From positions 5,066,748-5,130,747 of the forward strand of contig CP058708.1 of NCBI GenBank assembly GCA_013414765.1: 64,000 nt of DNA, given 5' to 3'. The position numbers and the translations under genes are program-made. Below the pieces are notes generated by a model. That model did no database searches. It worked only from the letters and a program-made list of their open reading frames with translations, and was not told the origin of the DNA. Of the stretch, positions 43,748 to 53,106 are shown piece by piece (position 1 is the stretch's first letter; every line of letters begins with the position of its first letter). This stretch comes from Candidatus Accumulibacter cognatus. Its GTDB lineage: Bacteria > Pseudomonadota > Gammaproteobacteria > Burkholderiales > Rhodocyclaceae.

Positions 43748-44406
43748 ACGAAGCCATCAGTTTTCCGGGTGATGCGCCAATCTCCATCCCCACCGGGCAG
43801 GCTCTACTGCAAGGCTTGCTGACCCTGCCGGCGCGCTTGTCGGCCCTGGTCGTGCTGACGCATGCCGGCGAGAATCCCGAGGCGCGCGACGACGCTCTGG
43901 CCGTGGTCCTGCAGCACGCCGGCATCGGCACGCTGACGCTCGACCTGCTGACGCACGCCGAAGAACGCTTCGCCGACATTCACCACAACGTCTCGCTGCT
44001 CGCCAGACGCCTGCTCGACACACTCACGCTGATCAAGCAACGGATGCTGCTGGGTGAATTGCCGACCCTGCCGATCGGCCTCTGCGCCGCTGGCGACTGT
44101 TCTCCGGTGGCGCTGCGCGTTGCCGCCCTGCGCGACCATGACATCTTTGCCATCGTCTGCCGCGGTGGTCTGATCGATCTGGCCGGCATGCTCTACCTGC
44201 GCTCGCTCAGCGCTCCGCTGCTGGTTCTCGTCGGCGAGGACGACGAACGTGTGACGGCCAGCAATCGACGCGCCCTGCACCAGTTGAGCTGCCACCATGA
44301 ACTGAAACTGCTGCCGCCCGTGTCGCCCGATCCGGCCGCCGCTCTCGGGGCCGTCGCCCGCGAGACGGCGCTCTGGTTTGTCCAGCACCGGCCCACACTG
44401 GCCTGA
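43744..44406 (+). CDS. alpha/beta hydrolase of the dienelactone-hydrolase type, nucleophile apparently missing
   Basis: 220 residues from a GTG at 43744 that overlaps the amrS stop. The fold shows LVVLTHAGENPEARDD (oxyanion-side loop), TLTLDLLTHAEERFAD, and SAPLLVLVGEDDERVTASNR (acid strand). Where relatives have GxSxG or GASTGAAAAL after the central strand, this protein has LPIGLCAAGDCSPVALRVAA: the position aligned with the nucleophile is Gly, with Cys residues two before and two after. It may use a Cys, be a binding protein, or be inactive. The stop codon lies in a repeated motif (TGAGAGGT). Confidence 0.7.
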   Translation: MNEAISFPGDAPISIPTGQALLQGLLTLPARLSALVVLTHAGENPEARDDALAVVLQHAGIGTLTLDLLTHAEERFADIHHNVSLLARRLLDTLTLIKQRMLLGELPTLPIGLCAAGDCSPVALRVAALRDHDIFAIVCRGGLIDLAGMLYLRSLSAPLLVLVGEDDERVTASNRRALHQLSCHHELKLLPPVSPDPAAALGAVARETALWFVQHRPTLA

Positions 44407-44731
44407 GAGGTTGTGGGGAAATCGTCGCGAGCAGGCCGAGATGTTGGTCGAAGCCCCTCGTTCGATGGAGATGCGTTGACCTCGGTAATCGCCCCTCCCC
44501 CTTGCGGGGGCGAAGGCGGGGTTTCGCGGAGCACTGCTCCGCGCCGCCGCAGCCGGCCCGCGATGCAGCGTGGGCCGTGGAAGGGGTTGGGGAGAGGGGG
44601 CCATCGTTGCACACGAATTCGTCGAATTCTTGCGAAACCATATGACCAAAGCCGTCAGTCGACCCTGTTGGCCTCTGCAAGGGCATGGAGCCCCCCCTCT
44701 CCCCAACCCCTCCCCCGCGAGGGGGGAGGGG
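44404..44731. repeat. interspersed intergenic repeat, copy C (composite)
   Basis: It begins at the stop codon of the hydrolase gene (TGAGAGGTTGTGG...ATCGTCGCGAGCAGGC), contains a 67-bp block at 44515-44581 nearly identical to the inverse of 26451-26517, and holds an inverted pair (AGGGGTTGGGGAGAGGGGGC near 44582 and its complement near 44691). The following bases to 44995 include a TATATATT stretch near 44802 that might be a promoter for the DUF2760 gene. No gene is supported between 44407 and 44995. Confidence 0.75.
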
Positions 44732-44995
44732 CCTATCGGTACCTCCCAACACTTTCATTCACACCCTCCGGCCCGGCGCTACCCGGAAACGAAAAAATCG
44801 TATATATTGCACCGCAACAGGCTTGCCGGAAGGGCCAGCACCGACTCGGACCCCGGCGACGGCCAGCATGCGCAAACCACAAAGCGATTGCCCCTCTTCG
44901 AAGAAGACCCGGCACAACGTTTGCTTGCCAGCCGTGACGGAGTCTTGCAGCCCCTTACCGCGCCGCTTCAGCGGCAGACCCACCAGGACCATTTT

Positions 44996-45556
44996 ATGAA
45001 ACCAGCCAATCCTTCCCTGTTGAGCAGGATCTCCCTTGCCTTTGGCACCTTCTTCTCGATCCTTTCCGATGGCCAGTTTGCCGCGCGCGTTCAGGCGCTG
45101 CGTTCCGGAGAACAGCGCGCTGAACCTTCGGCACCGGCGCCGGCCCCCAAACCGGTTGTCGTGCCGCTCCGGGAAGCCGCTCCCGACGGCGCACTGCAAC
45201 TCCTTGGCCTGCTGCAGCGAGAGGCGCGCTTCATCGACTTCATCCAGGAGGATGTCGCCGCCTATGCCGACGCCGACATCGGCGCTGCGGTGCGCGTCGT
45301 GCATGAAGGCTGTCGCAAGGTGCTGCACGACAATTTCACGATCAGCCCGGTCCGCGATGAAGCCGAAGGCAGCCGGATCACGCTGCCGGCAGGCTTCGAC
45401 GCTGCGGCGATTCGCGTCACCGGCAACGTCGTCGGCCAGCCGCCCTTCCACGGCAGCATCACTCACCGCGGCTGGCGGGTGGTCGACACGCGCCTGCCCA
45501 GGCTGAGCGGCAGTCATCAACTGAACATCGTTGCCCCCGCGGAGGTGGAACTATGA
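44996..45556 (+). CDS. DUF2760 protein
   Basis: 186 residues from the ATG at 44996. An N-terminal helix (SLAFGTFFSILSDGQFAARV), an Ala/Pro linker, then the conserved domain: ALQLLGLLQREARFIDFIQE, AYADADIGAAVRVVHEGCRK, and near the end GWRVVDTRLPRLSG. The domain's function is unknown. It is recurrently found immediately upstream of Hsp70-family genes, as here, with a 4-nt overlap (ATGA), suggesting that it works with that chaperone. Confidence 0.85.
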   Translation: MKPANPSLLSRISLAFGTFFSILSDGQFAARVQALRSGEQRAEPSAPAPAPKPVVVPLREAAPDGALQLLGLLQREARFIDFIQEDVAAYADADIGAAVRVVHEGCRKVLHDNFTISPVRDEAEGSRITLPAGFDAAAIRVTGNVVGQPPFHGSITHRGWRVVDTRLPRLSGSHQLNIVAPAEVEL

Positions 45557-47400
45557 GCGAGCCAAAATTTTCGATCGGCATCGATCTGGGCACCACGCAC
45601 TGCGCCCTCTCCTACGTCGATATCGGCGCCTGCGATGGCGAACAGGTCGTGCAGGAGGTGCTGCAGGTACCCCAGTTGACCGCACCCGGCTCGGTCGAGG
45701 CGCTTGGCCTGCTGCCGTCGTTCATCTACCTGCCGCACCCGAGCGAGCTCGCCGCCGGCGATCTGGACCTTCCGTGGACCAACGAACAGGACCATGCGGT
45801 TGGTGAAATGGCGCGCAGCCGCGGTGCAGCGACGCCGATCCGTCTGGTGTCGAGCGCCAAGAGCTGGCTCTGTCACGCCGGCGTCGATCGGCGCGCAGCG
45901 ATCCTGCCCAACGACGCACCGCCGGAAGTGACGCGCCTGTCACCGCTCGAAGCCTCGCTGCGCTATCTCGGCCACCTGCGCTCCGCCTGGGATCAGGCGC
46001 AGCCGGAGGTCCCTTTCGTCGAGCAGGAGATCGTCGTCACGATTCCCGCCTCCTTCGACCCTGCAGCCCGCGAACTGACTGCCGAAGCGGCGCGCGCCGC
46101 CGGCTGCGAGCGCATGACCCTGCTCGAAGAACCGCAAGCGGCGCTCTACAGCTGGATTCAGCAGAGTGCCGGCGGCTGGCGCAAACAGGTACGGCCCGGC
46201 GACATCATCCTGGTCGTCGATGTCGGCGGCGGCACCAGCGACTTTTCGCTGATCGCCGTGCTCGAACGCGAAGGTAACCTCGAACTGCATCGCGTCGCCG
46301 TCGGCGAGCACATCCTGCTCGGCGGTGACAACATGGACCTGGCGCTGGCCTATGCCGTCGCCGGCAAGCTGTCCGCCCAGGGCAGCAAGCTCGACGCCTG
46401 GCAACTGCGGGCGCTGACGCACGCCTGCCGAGATGCCAAAGAAACGCTGCTCAGCGATCCTGAAATTGCTGTCGTGCCGCTGGTGATCGCCAGCCGTGGC
46501 GCCAAGCTGATCGGCGGATCGATCCGCACCGAACTGACGCGTGCTGAACTCTCCGCGACACTGCTCGAAGGTTTCTTCCCGCCCGCAGCCATCGCCGATC
46601 GCCCACAGGGCCGTGGGCGTGGCGGTCTGACGCAGCTCGGCCTGCCCTACGCGCAGGACGCCGCCGTCACCCGTCACCTGGCCGCTTTTCTCGCCCGCCA
46701 GGTCGCCGCGACCGCTGATCTCGCGGGTTTCATCGGCGAGTTGCCCGAAGACGCAACCTTTCTGCATCCGACCGCCGTACTTTTCAACGGCGGCGTCTTC
46801 AAGTCCGAACTGCTCGCCGAACGTACCCTGGCGACGATCAATTCCTGGCTCAGTGCCGAGGCTGCCCCGGCCGCACGCCTGCTCGAAGGCGCCGACCTTG
46901 ACCTCGCCGTTGCGCGCGGGGCCGCTTATTACGGCTACGTCCGGCGCGGCCAGGGCGTGCGCATCCGTGGCGGCACGGCACAGGCATACTACGTCGCGGT
47001 CGAATCGGTGATGCCCGCGGTACCCGGCCTGCAACCGCCGGTGCAAGCACTGTGCCTGGCGCCGTTCGGCATGGAGGAAGGCAGCGAGGCCGCCTTGTCG
47101 GAGCAGGAATTCGGCCTGGTCGTCGGCGAACAGGTGCGCTTTCGCTTCTTCGGATCTTCGGTTCGCCGTCAGGACCAGGTGGGCACCCTGCTTGACGATT
47201 GGGAACCCGAAGAACTGCAGGAACTCGACGAAATCCAGACCACGCTGCCGAGCGAAGGCCGTGCCGCCGGCGAAGTGGTACGCGTCAGGCTGCATGCGCG
47301 CATCACCGAAGCCGGCACCCTCGAACTCGAAGCCCTGCCGCACGACGGCCCGCAGCACTGGAAAGTCGAGTTCGACGTGCGCGCCGGCGCCAGCGACTGA
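45553..47400 (+). CDS. Hsp70-family ATPase (non-DnaK)
   Basis: 615 residues. Nucleotide-binding motifs: SIGIDLGTTHCALSYVDIG (phosphate 1), LVVDVGGGTSDFSLIAV (phosphate 2) and AVLFNGGVFKSELL (adenosine). A short beta-rich substrate-like domain follows (from about residue 480), but the helical lid of DnaK is absent. It overlaps the DUF2760 gene. In related genomes a second, larger Hsp70-like gene often follows; here a beta-propeller gene does. The client is unknown. Confidence 0.92.
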   Translation: MSEPKFSIGIDLGTTHCALSYVDIGACDGEQVVQEVLQVPQLTAPGSVEALGLLPSFIYLPHPSELAAGDLDLPWTNEQDHAVGEMARSRGAATPIRLVSSAKSWLCHAGVDRRAAILPNDAPPEVTRLSPLEASLRYLGHLRSAWDQAQPEVPFVEQEIVVTIPASFDPAARELTAEAARAAGCERMTLLEEPQAALYSWIQQSAGGWRKQVRPGDIILVVDVGGGTSDFSLIAVLEREGNLELHRVAVGEHILLGGDNMDLALAYAVAGKLSAQGSKLDAWQLRALTHACRDAKETLLSDPEIAVVPLVIASRGAKLIGGSIRTELTRAELSATLLEGFFPPAAIADRPQGRGRGGLTQLGLPYAQDAAVTRHLAAFLARQVAATADLAGFIGELPEDATFLHPTAVLFNGGVFKSELLAERTLATINSWLSAEAAPAARLLEGADLDLAVARGAAYYGYVRRGQGVRIRGGTAQAYYVAVESVMPAVPGLQPPVQALCLAPFGMEEGSEAALSEQEFGLVVGEQVRFRFFGSSVRRQDQVGTLLDDWEPEELQELDEIQTTLPSEGRAAGEVVRVRLHARITEAGTLELEALPHDGPQHWKVEFDVRAGASD

Positions 47401-47488
47401 GTACTGATGGATAGCCTGTCGCACATGGTCTGAACGAAGGCGAAGGGCCTTATACTTGGTGGAATCTTTTGCTCTCCTTTTACTCGCG

Positions 47489-48475
47489 ATGATCTCCCGC
47501 CTGGCCAATTCCCTCCGCCGTCTTGCCGGATGGCTATTGATCGTTCCACTGCTGTGCCCGGCCATCGCCGCGCATGCCGGGCTGGCGATCGCCCTCAATT
47601 CGGCAGACGGCACGCTCAGCCTGATCGATACCGAAACCTATCAGGTCACTGGCAAGGTAGCCGTCTGCAAGGAACCGCACCACCTGATGCCGACACCCGA
47701 CGACAAGTCGCTGATTGTGGCCTGTGCCGCTTCCAACCAACTGGTCTTCTTCGACCCGAACACCGGTCAGGAGCAGAAACGCATCCGCAACATCTCGGAC
47801 CCCTATCAACTGGGCTTTTCGCCGAACCGCAAATGGTTCGTCGCCACCTCCTTACGCCTTGACCGCGTCGACCTCTACGACCCCAGGGACTTCCGACTGG
47901 TCGCCCGCCTGCCCGCACCGAAAACACCATCACACATGGCTTTTGACAACGACAGCCAGTTTGTCTTCGTGACCCTCCAGGACTCCAACGAAATCATGGC
48001 CATCAGCCTCGGCACGCAGACCATCGCCTGGGTCATACCGGTTGCCGCGACACCGGCCGGAATCATGATGGCCCCCGACAACCGCCATCTCCTGGTGGCC
48101 TGCATGGGCGCAGGCGTCGTCGAGGTCATCGAATGGCGCACTCGCAAGAGCGTGATGAAGATCGCCACCGGCACCGCGGCCCACAATCTGCAACCCAAGG
48201 GCGATGGACGCCATTACTATGTTTCCAACCGTACGATCGATGGCAGCATTTCGCTGCTCGATACGCAGACGATGACGGTGGTGGAAAAATACGAGGTCCC
48301 TGGCGGACCGGACGACATGATCGTCCGCGCCGACGGCAAGGAACTCTGGACAACCGCACGCTTCGCCCGCAAAGTGCAGGTTCTCGATCTGGTCACCAAG
48401 AAAATCAAACAGTCGATCACGGTCGGCAGTTCGCCGCACGGCGTGTTCTTTACCAACCACGCCGGCCTGAGATGA
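47489..48475 (+). CDS. secreted YVTN/NHL-type beta-propeller protein
   Basis: 328 residues from the ATG at 47489; a TTG at 47456 extends the frame, and no clear ribosome site precedes either. Signal peptide with core WLLIVPLLCPAIAAHAG, then about seven 40-residue blades with repeated features (GTLSLIDTETYQVTGKVAV, PDDKSLIVACAASNQLVFFD, PDNRHLLVACMGAGVVEV, GSISLLDTQTMTVVEKYEV). It is probably periplasmic. The stop overlaps the start of the deacetylase gene (ATGA), and that gene overlaps the membrane hydroxylase, so a joint envelope role is likely. Confidence 0.82.
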   Translation: MISRLANSLRRLAGWLLIVPLLCPAIAAHAGLAIALNSADGTLSLIDTETYQVTGKVAVCKEPHHLMPTPDDKSLIVACAASNQLVFFDPNTGQEQKRIRNISDPYQLGFSPNRKWFVATSLRLDRVDLYDPRDFRLVARLPAPKTPSHMAFDNDSQFVFVTLQDSNEIMAISLGTQTIAWVIPVAATPAGIMMAPDNRHLLVACMGAGVVEVIEWRTRKSVMKIATGTAAHNLQPKGDGRHYYVSNRTIDGSISLLDTQTMTVVEKYEVPGGPDDMIVRADGKELWTTARFARKVQVLDLVTKKIKQSITVGSSPHGVFFTNHAGLR

Positions 48476-49215
48476 AACCTGACCTTCGCCACCTGCTTCC
48501 GATTTTGCTGACGACCCTGCCGGCGCTGATCATTCCTGCCGCACATGCCGATGCCTGCAAGAGGACGCTCTACCTGACCTTTGACACCGGCAATATGCGC
48601 CATGCCGAATTGATCGCCGAGACTCTGGCCAGGCACGGGGTCAAAGCGACCTTCTTTCTGGCGCAGGAAGCCACCAGCCGTGGCGATCACGCTCTCGATG
48701 CCAGTTGGGCACCCTACTGGCAGGCACGCGTCGCAGAAGGCCACGCCTTCGGCAGCCATACCTGGCGACACGGAAGTTTTCGTGGCGACAGCGGCGAGGA
48801 GGTGCGCTACCGGCTGCCGAATGGCCTCACCGAGAACCTCGACGCGCGCGCCATCTGCAAGGAATTGCAAGGTCCCGATCAGCGCTTCCAGGAACTCACC
48901 GGTCGTCGACTCGACCCCCTCTGGCGTGCTCCAGGAGGCCGCACCACACCGAACACGCTGTCCGCAGCACGAGCCTGTGGCTACCAGCATGTTGGCTGGG
49001 CCCCGGCGGGCTTTCTCGGCGACGAACTGCCCTCCGACACCTACCCCAACCCGGTATTGCTGCAGCGCGCCCTCGACCGTCTCAAGGATGGCGACATCGT
49101 CATGGCCCACCTCGGCATCTGGTCACGCAAGGATCCCTTTGCACCGATGCTGGACCCCCTGATCTCTGGCCTCAAGAACAAGGGCTTCTGTTTTGCCACG
49201 CGGCGGTCATCATGA
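48472..49215 (+). CDS. secreted polysaccharide deacetylase (NodB domain)
   Basis: 247 residues from the ATG at 48472. Signal peptide (HLLPILLTTLPALIIPAAHA). NodB motifs: LYLTFDTGNMRHAELIAETL (motif 1 with Asp; DTG rather than DDG), FGSHTWRHGSF (HxxxH metal site), and LWRAPGGRTTPNT. It should deacetylate an N- or O-acetylated envelope polysaccharide. The change of the second motif-1 Asp to Thr is seen in some active relatives but may lower metal dependence. It overlaps both neighbours by 4 nt. Confidence 0.87.
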   Translation: MKPDLRHLLPILLTTLPALIIPAAHADACKRTLYLTFDTGNMRHAELIAETLARHGVKATFFLAQEATSRGDHALDASWAPYWQARVAEGHAFGSHTWRHGSFRGDSGEEVRYRLPNGLTENLDARAICKELQGPDQRFQELTGRRLDPLWRAPGGRTTPNTLSAARACGYQHVGWAPAGFLGDELPSDTYPNPVLLQRALDRLKDGDIVMAHLGIWSRKDPFAPMLDPLISGLKNKGFCFATRRSS

Positions 49216-50201
49216 TTAACGCCTGCATTGAAGCGTTTGTCGAACTGCAGGGCTGGCTACTGGCGCATCTGCTGCAACCCGTGCTGCTGGCCACGGGCAT
49301 GGGCAGCTATCTGGAAATGGCTTTCGACGGCATCGAGTTCTTCCTCTGCGGGGTATTGCAGATCACCGCCGCTTTCCTGCTGCTGCGCCCCCTGGAGGCA
49401 CTGCGACCGATCGAGGTCTGGCCAGACCGCAAGGCGGTGCGGGTGGACGTGCTGTATTCCTTTCTGGACCGCCTGGGAATCATTCCGCTGTTCGTTTTCG
49501 CCCTGCTGGCCCCGCTGTTCGGCACCCTCGAAGGCTGGTTGCGCTTCAACGACATCATCCCGCCGCAACTCGAGGATCTGTTCCCCGCCCTGGAAGCCTG
49601 GCCATTGCTCAGTTTCCTGGTCTATCTGTGCATCCTGGACTTTACCGAATACTGGCGCCATCGCCTTTCGCACACCTTCCGCTGGTGGTGGGCACTGCAC
49701 GCGATTCACCATAGCCAACGCCAAATGACGCTGTGGACGGACAGCCGCAACCATCTCCTCGACGACCTGGTGGGCGGTGCCTGGTTTGCCATCGTTGCGC
49801 TGCTGGTCGGCGTCCCACCGGGTCACTTCGTTGGCCTGCTGATCGTCGTCAAGACCATCGAAAACCTGTCGCATGTCAATGCCCGGCTATCGTTCGGACA
49901 CTTTGGCGAACTCCTGCTGGTCAGCCCCCGCTATCATCGCTGGCATCATGCCATCGACCTGCCGGCTGGCCGGCAATACCGCTTTGGCTGCAATTTCGCG
50001 GTCCTCCTGCCTATCTGGGATCAAATCTTCGGCACCCAGTATCGCGGCCAGACGATGCCACCCTGTGGCCTCAGGCCAGGGCCGCTGCCGGAATCGGCCG
50101 CACAGAGTGGCTTCTGGCGACAGCAATGGGAAGGACTGTGCGCCCTCGCGGTCTCGTTCTCCCCGGCCAATAGTCATCGCGAACAACACCAACACGAATG
50201 A
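49212..50201 (+). CDS. sterol desaturase / fatty acid hydroxylase family membrane protein
   Basis: 329 residues, about five membrane helices. Three histidine clusters bind the di-iron centre: FTEYWRHRLSHTF, WWALHAIHHSQRQM and YHRWHHAIDLP, together with NLSHVNARLSFG. Such enzymes oxidise lipid tails or related alkyl chains using O2. It is coupled by a 4-nt overlap to the deacetylase gene. The lipid substrate is unknown. Confidence 0.88.
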   Translation: MINACIEAFVELQGWLLAHLLQPVLLATGMGSYLEMAFDGIEFFLCGVLQITAAFLLLRPLEALRPIEVWPDRKAVRVDVLYSFLDRLGIIPLFVFALLAPLFGTLEGWLRFNDIIPPQLEDLFPALEAWPLLSFLVYLCILDFTEYWRHRLSHTFRWWWALHAIHHSQRQMTLWTDSRNHLLDDLVGGAWFAIVALLVGVPPGHFVGLLIVVKTIENLSHVNARLSFGHFGELLLVSPRYHRWHHAIDLPAGRQYRFGCNFAVLLPIWDQIFGTQYRGQTMPPCGLRPGPLPESAAQSGFWRQQWEGLCALAVSFSPANSHREQHQHE

Positions 50202-50213
50202 TGAGACCTGCCC

Positions 50214-50738
50214 ATGCTTGATGAAGCCCGCTCTTTTGCGCTGACGGCGCACGGCAACCAGATGTACGGTGACCGGCCATACGCCTTTCATCTCGAAGCC
50301 GTTGTCGGTCTTCTGTCGCCCTACGGCGCCGAAGCCCAGATCGTCGGCTATCTCCACGATGTTGTCGAGGATACAAAAATCCGCGAAAGCGATATACGCG
50401 AGCGCTTCGGATCCCTGATTGCCGACTGCGTCAGCCTGCTGACCGACGCTCCCGGTGCCAACCGGGCCGAGCGCAAGGCCAGCACCTACGCCAGACTGGC
50501 AACGGTCAGCGGCGCCACCGAACTGGCCCTGGTGGTCAAGGCTGCCGACCGCTTGGCCAACGTCAGGAGCTGCATCGCCGACCAGCGGCACCGTCTGTGG
50601 GAGGTCTACCGTAAAGAGCACCCAGATTTCCGGCAGGCCGCTTTCCGTGACGGCCTCTGTGACCCCCTGTGGGCGGAACTCGACGCATTGCTGGAGGTTT
50701 CGTCACTGATCCTCCCAAAGAAATCGACCCGTGTTTGA
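50214..50738 (+). CDS. small HD-domain phosphohydrolase (SpoT-hydrolase-like)
   Basis: 174 residues. N-terminal ALTAHGNQMYGDRPYAFHLE and VGYLHDVVEDTKI give the H...HD...ED metal site of RelA/SpoT-like HD hydrolases; VKAADRLANVRSC supplies the last Asp. It lacks synthetase and regulatory domains, as in MESH1-type small alarmone hydrolases, so (p)ppGpp or another nucleotide is a possible substrate (inference). It starts 12 nt after the preceding gene and overlaps the LysE gene by 8 nt. Confidence 0.82.
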   Translation: MLDEARSFALTAHGNQMYGDRPYAFHLEAVVGLLSPYGAEAQIVGYLHDVVEDTKIRESDIRERFGSLIADCVSLLTDAPGANRAERKASTYARLATVSGATELALVVKAADRLANVRSCIADQRHRLWEVYRKEHPDFRQAAFRDGLCDPLWAELDALLEVSSLILPKKSTRV

Positions 50739-51351
50739 AATCCAGAACTACGAGAGCTTCGTCGCTGCGATTCTCGTCTTCCAGTTGATACCCGGTCCCG
50801 GCACACTGGCGATTCTCAACGCCACGGCACGCAACGGCATCACCGCCGGCCTGGGAGCCGTCCTCGGAACACTGCTCGGCGATATGGCCTATATGATCGC
50901 GGCGATTGTCGGCCTGGCCGCCGTGATGAAGGCAAACCCCGCCCTTTTCCAGGGCCTGCAGTGGTTTGGCGTCGCTTATCTGGGCTGGATGGGGCTGCAA
51001 CTGCTGCGCCAGCCAGTCAGCAGTTGCAACAGCAGCCCGGAGACCAGAAAAAGCGCCTGGGTGTATTTCCGACAGGCCTTCACGGTCAGTCTCACCAACC
51101 CGAAGGTGGTACTCTTCTTCGTGGCCTTCTTCCCGCTCTTTCTGCGCGCCGACGCTTCAGCCTTGACGCTCGGGGTGATGATCGCGCACGTGACCCTGAT
51201 CAGTTTTCTCTACCAGGCTGGCCTGGTACTGGTTGGCAACGCGGTCGCGCGCAGGCTGCGGTCGCTGCCCCTGGTACGCAAGCTGGCAACCCGCCTGGCA
51301 GGCACCGCACTGCTCGGTTTCGGCGTCAAGCTGGCGCTCGACAATCGCTGA
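50731..51351 (+). CDS. LysE/RhtB-family amino acid exporter
   Basis: 206 residues from a GTG at 50731. LysE signature near the N-terminus (FQLIPGPGTLAILNATARNG), GTLLGDMAYMIAAIVGLA, and FTVSLTNPKVVLFFVAFFP. About six membrane helices. Members export amino acids or small toxic metabolites; the substrate is not predictable. It overlaps the HD hydrolase gene by 8 nt and ends about 107 nt before the ABC-F gene. Confidence 0.88.
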   Translation: MFEIQNYESFVAAILVFQLIPGPGTLAILNATARNGITAGLGAVLGTLLGDMAYMIAAIVGLAAVMKANPALFQGLQWFGVAYLGWMGLQLLRQPVSSCNSSPETRKSAWVYFRQAFTVSLTNPKVVLFFVAFFPLFLRADASALTLGVMIAHVTLISFLYQAGLVLVGNAVARRLRSLPLVRKLATRLAGTALLGFGVKLALDNR

Positions 51352-51411
51352 ACAACAGACTGCGCCGCACCCCCCAAGCCAGAAGCAACAGCGCCTCGAC
51401 AGCCGCTGGGG

Positions 51412-51417
51412 TACAAT
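51412..51417 (+). promoter_or_regulatory. candidate -10 box of the ABC-F gene
   Basis: TACAAT lies 41 bp before the GTG start; a matching -35 is not evident. Confidence 0.3.
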
Positions 51418-51458
51418 ATCGATCTTTTGCAACCTGATGATTTTACCGAGGTTTATTC

Positions 51459-53081
51459 GTGCTCGTCGCCAACAACATCACTATGCAGTTCGGGGTCAAA
51501 CCCCTTTTTGAAAACGTTTCGATCAAGTTCGGCGAAGGCTATCGCTACGGGCTGATCGGCGCCAATGGCTCTGGTAAATCGACCTTCATGAAAATCCTGG
51601 CCGGGGAGCTCGAACCCACTGCCGGCAACGTCTCGAAGGATCTGCACGAACGCATGGCCTATCTGCGCCAGGACCAGTTCGCCTTTGAAGCACAGCGCGT
51701 GATCGACGTGGTGATGATGGGTCACGAGCAGATGTGGGCCTGCATGCTCGAAAAGGATGCAATCTACGCCAACCCGGAAGCGAGCGAGGAAGACTATATG
51801 CATGCCGCCGACCTCGAGGCCAGATTCGCCGAGTACGGCGGCTACACGGCCGAAGCGCGCGCCGGCGAACTGCTGCTGGGCGTCGGCATCCCGGCCGCAC
51901 AGCACTTTGGCCCGATGAGCGATGTCGCTCCCGGCTGGAAGCTGCGCGTCCTATTGATCCAGGCGCTGTTTGCCGACCCGGACATCCTGTTGCTCGACGA
52001 ACCGACCAACAACCTCGACATTGCCACCATCCGCTGGCTGGAAAACACGATCAACGAGCGCAACAGCACGATGATCATCATTTCCCATGATCGACACTTC
52101 CTCAACCAGGTCTGTACGCATATGGCCGACCTGGATTACGGCAAGATCTCCGTCTATCCGGGTAACTACGACGACTTCATGGAAGCCTCGACACAGGCCC
52201 GCGAGCGCCAGCAGAGCGCCAACGCCAAGGCCAAGGAGCGCATCGCCGAACTGCAGAATTTTGTTCGCCGCTTCTCGGCCAACGCTTCCAAGGCCAAACA
52301 GGCGACTTCTCGCCTGAAGCTGATCGACAAGCTGAAACCGGAAGACGTCAAACCTTCATCGCGCCAGTACCCGTGGATCCGCTTCGAGTTTGACGAGAAA
52401 GAGAAGCTGCACCGGCAAGCCGTCGAAATCCAGAACCTGAGCTTCGGCTATCACGACAGCGAGCGAAAGATCTTCAACAAGCTCGACCTGACGCTCAACG
52501 GCGGCGACCGTCTGGCCATCATCGGCGAAAACGGCGTCGGCAAGACCACCCTGCTGAAGTTGCTGATGGGCGAATTGTCACCCCAGCGCGGCAGCATCAA
52601 ATGGGCGGATAAAGCCCGCCCCGGCTACTATGCGCAGGATCACGCCAACGAATTCAACAGCGACCTCAGTCTGACTGCCTGGATCTCCGGCTATGCACGC
52701 AGCAGCGCCGGCGACGGCGATGACCTGTCGACGCTGGTCCGCGGCACGCTCGGACGCCTGCTATTCTCGGGCAACGAAGTGCAAAAAGCGGTCAAGGTGA
52801 TCTCGGGCGGAGAGCAGGGACGGATGATCTTCGGCAAATTGATGCTCATGCGACCGAACGTGCTGGTCCTCGATGAGCCCACCAACCATCTCGACATGGA
52901 ATCGATCGAGTCGCTCAATACCGCGCTCGAGAAGTTCAAGGGAACCTTGATTTTCGTCTCGCACGACCGCGAGTTCGTGTCATCGCTCGCCACCCGTATC
53001 CTCGAAGTACGTACCGACGGCAAGGCGATCAGCTACCTCGGCAACTACGAAGAGTATCTGGCCAGCCAGGGGATCGCCTGA
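51459..53081 (+). CDS. ybiT: ABC-F family ATPase, YbiT type
   Basis: 540 residues from a GTG at 51459 with GAGG upstream. Two ABC domains: Walker [13 protein letters not shown] and [12 protein letters not shown]; Walker [15 protein letters not shown] and [14 protein letters not shown]; the signature of the first domain is [14 protein letters not shown], as in YbiT relatives, and the second is [13 protein letters not shown]. The linker (residues about 240-310) is the charged P-site tRNA-interaction motif. ABC-F proteins act on ribosomes, not in transport. The stop codon sits in a TGAGAGGT motif shared with two other gene ends. Confidence 0.94.
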   Translation: MLVANNITMQFGVKPLFENVSIKFGEGYRYGLIGANGSGKSTFMKILAGELEPTAGNVSKDLHERMAYLRQDQFAFEAQRVIDVVMMGHEQMWACMLEKDAIYANPEASEEDYMHAADLEARFAEYGGYTAEARAGELLLGVGIPAAQHFGPMSDVAPGWKLRVLLIQALFADPDILLLDEPTNNLDIATIRWLENTINERNSTMIIISHDRHFLNQVCTHMADLDYGKISVYPGNYDDFMEASTQARERQQSANAKAKERIAELQNFVRRFSANASKAKQATSRLKLIDKLKPEDVKPSSRQYPWIRFEFDEKEKLHRQAVEIQNLSFGYHDSERKIFNKLDLTLNGGDRLAIIGENGVGKTTLLKLLMGELSPQRGSIKWADKARPGYYAQDHANEFNSDLSLTAWISGYARSSAGDGDDLSTLVRGTLGRLLFSGNEVQKAVKVISGGEQGRMIFGKLMLMRPNVLVLDEPTNHLDMESIESLNTALEKFKGTLIFVSHDREFVSSLATRILEVRTDGKAISYLGNYEEYLASQGIA

Positions 53082-53106
53082 GAGGTCGTAAAGCACGGAG
53101 AGCGCC

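Noticed and set aside
44404-44995. Open frame upstream of the DUF2760 start running through the repeat region.
   Set aside because: The frame crosses an interspersed repeat; the conserved domain begins after the ATG at 44996.
45940-47613. A 557-codon open frame antisense to the Hsp70 gene.
   Set aside because: It lacks recognisable motifs, while the + strand gene has all Hsp70 ATPase motifs; it results from high-GC third positions.
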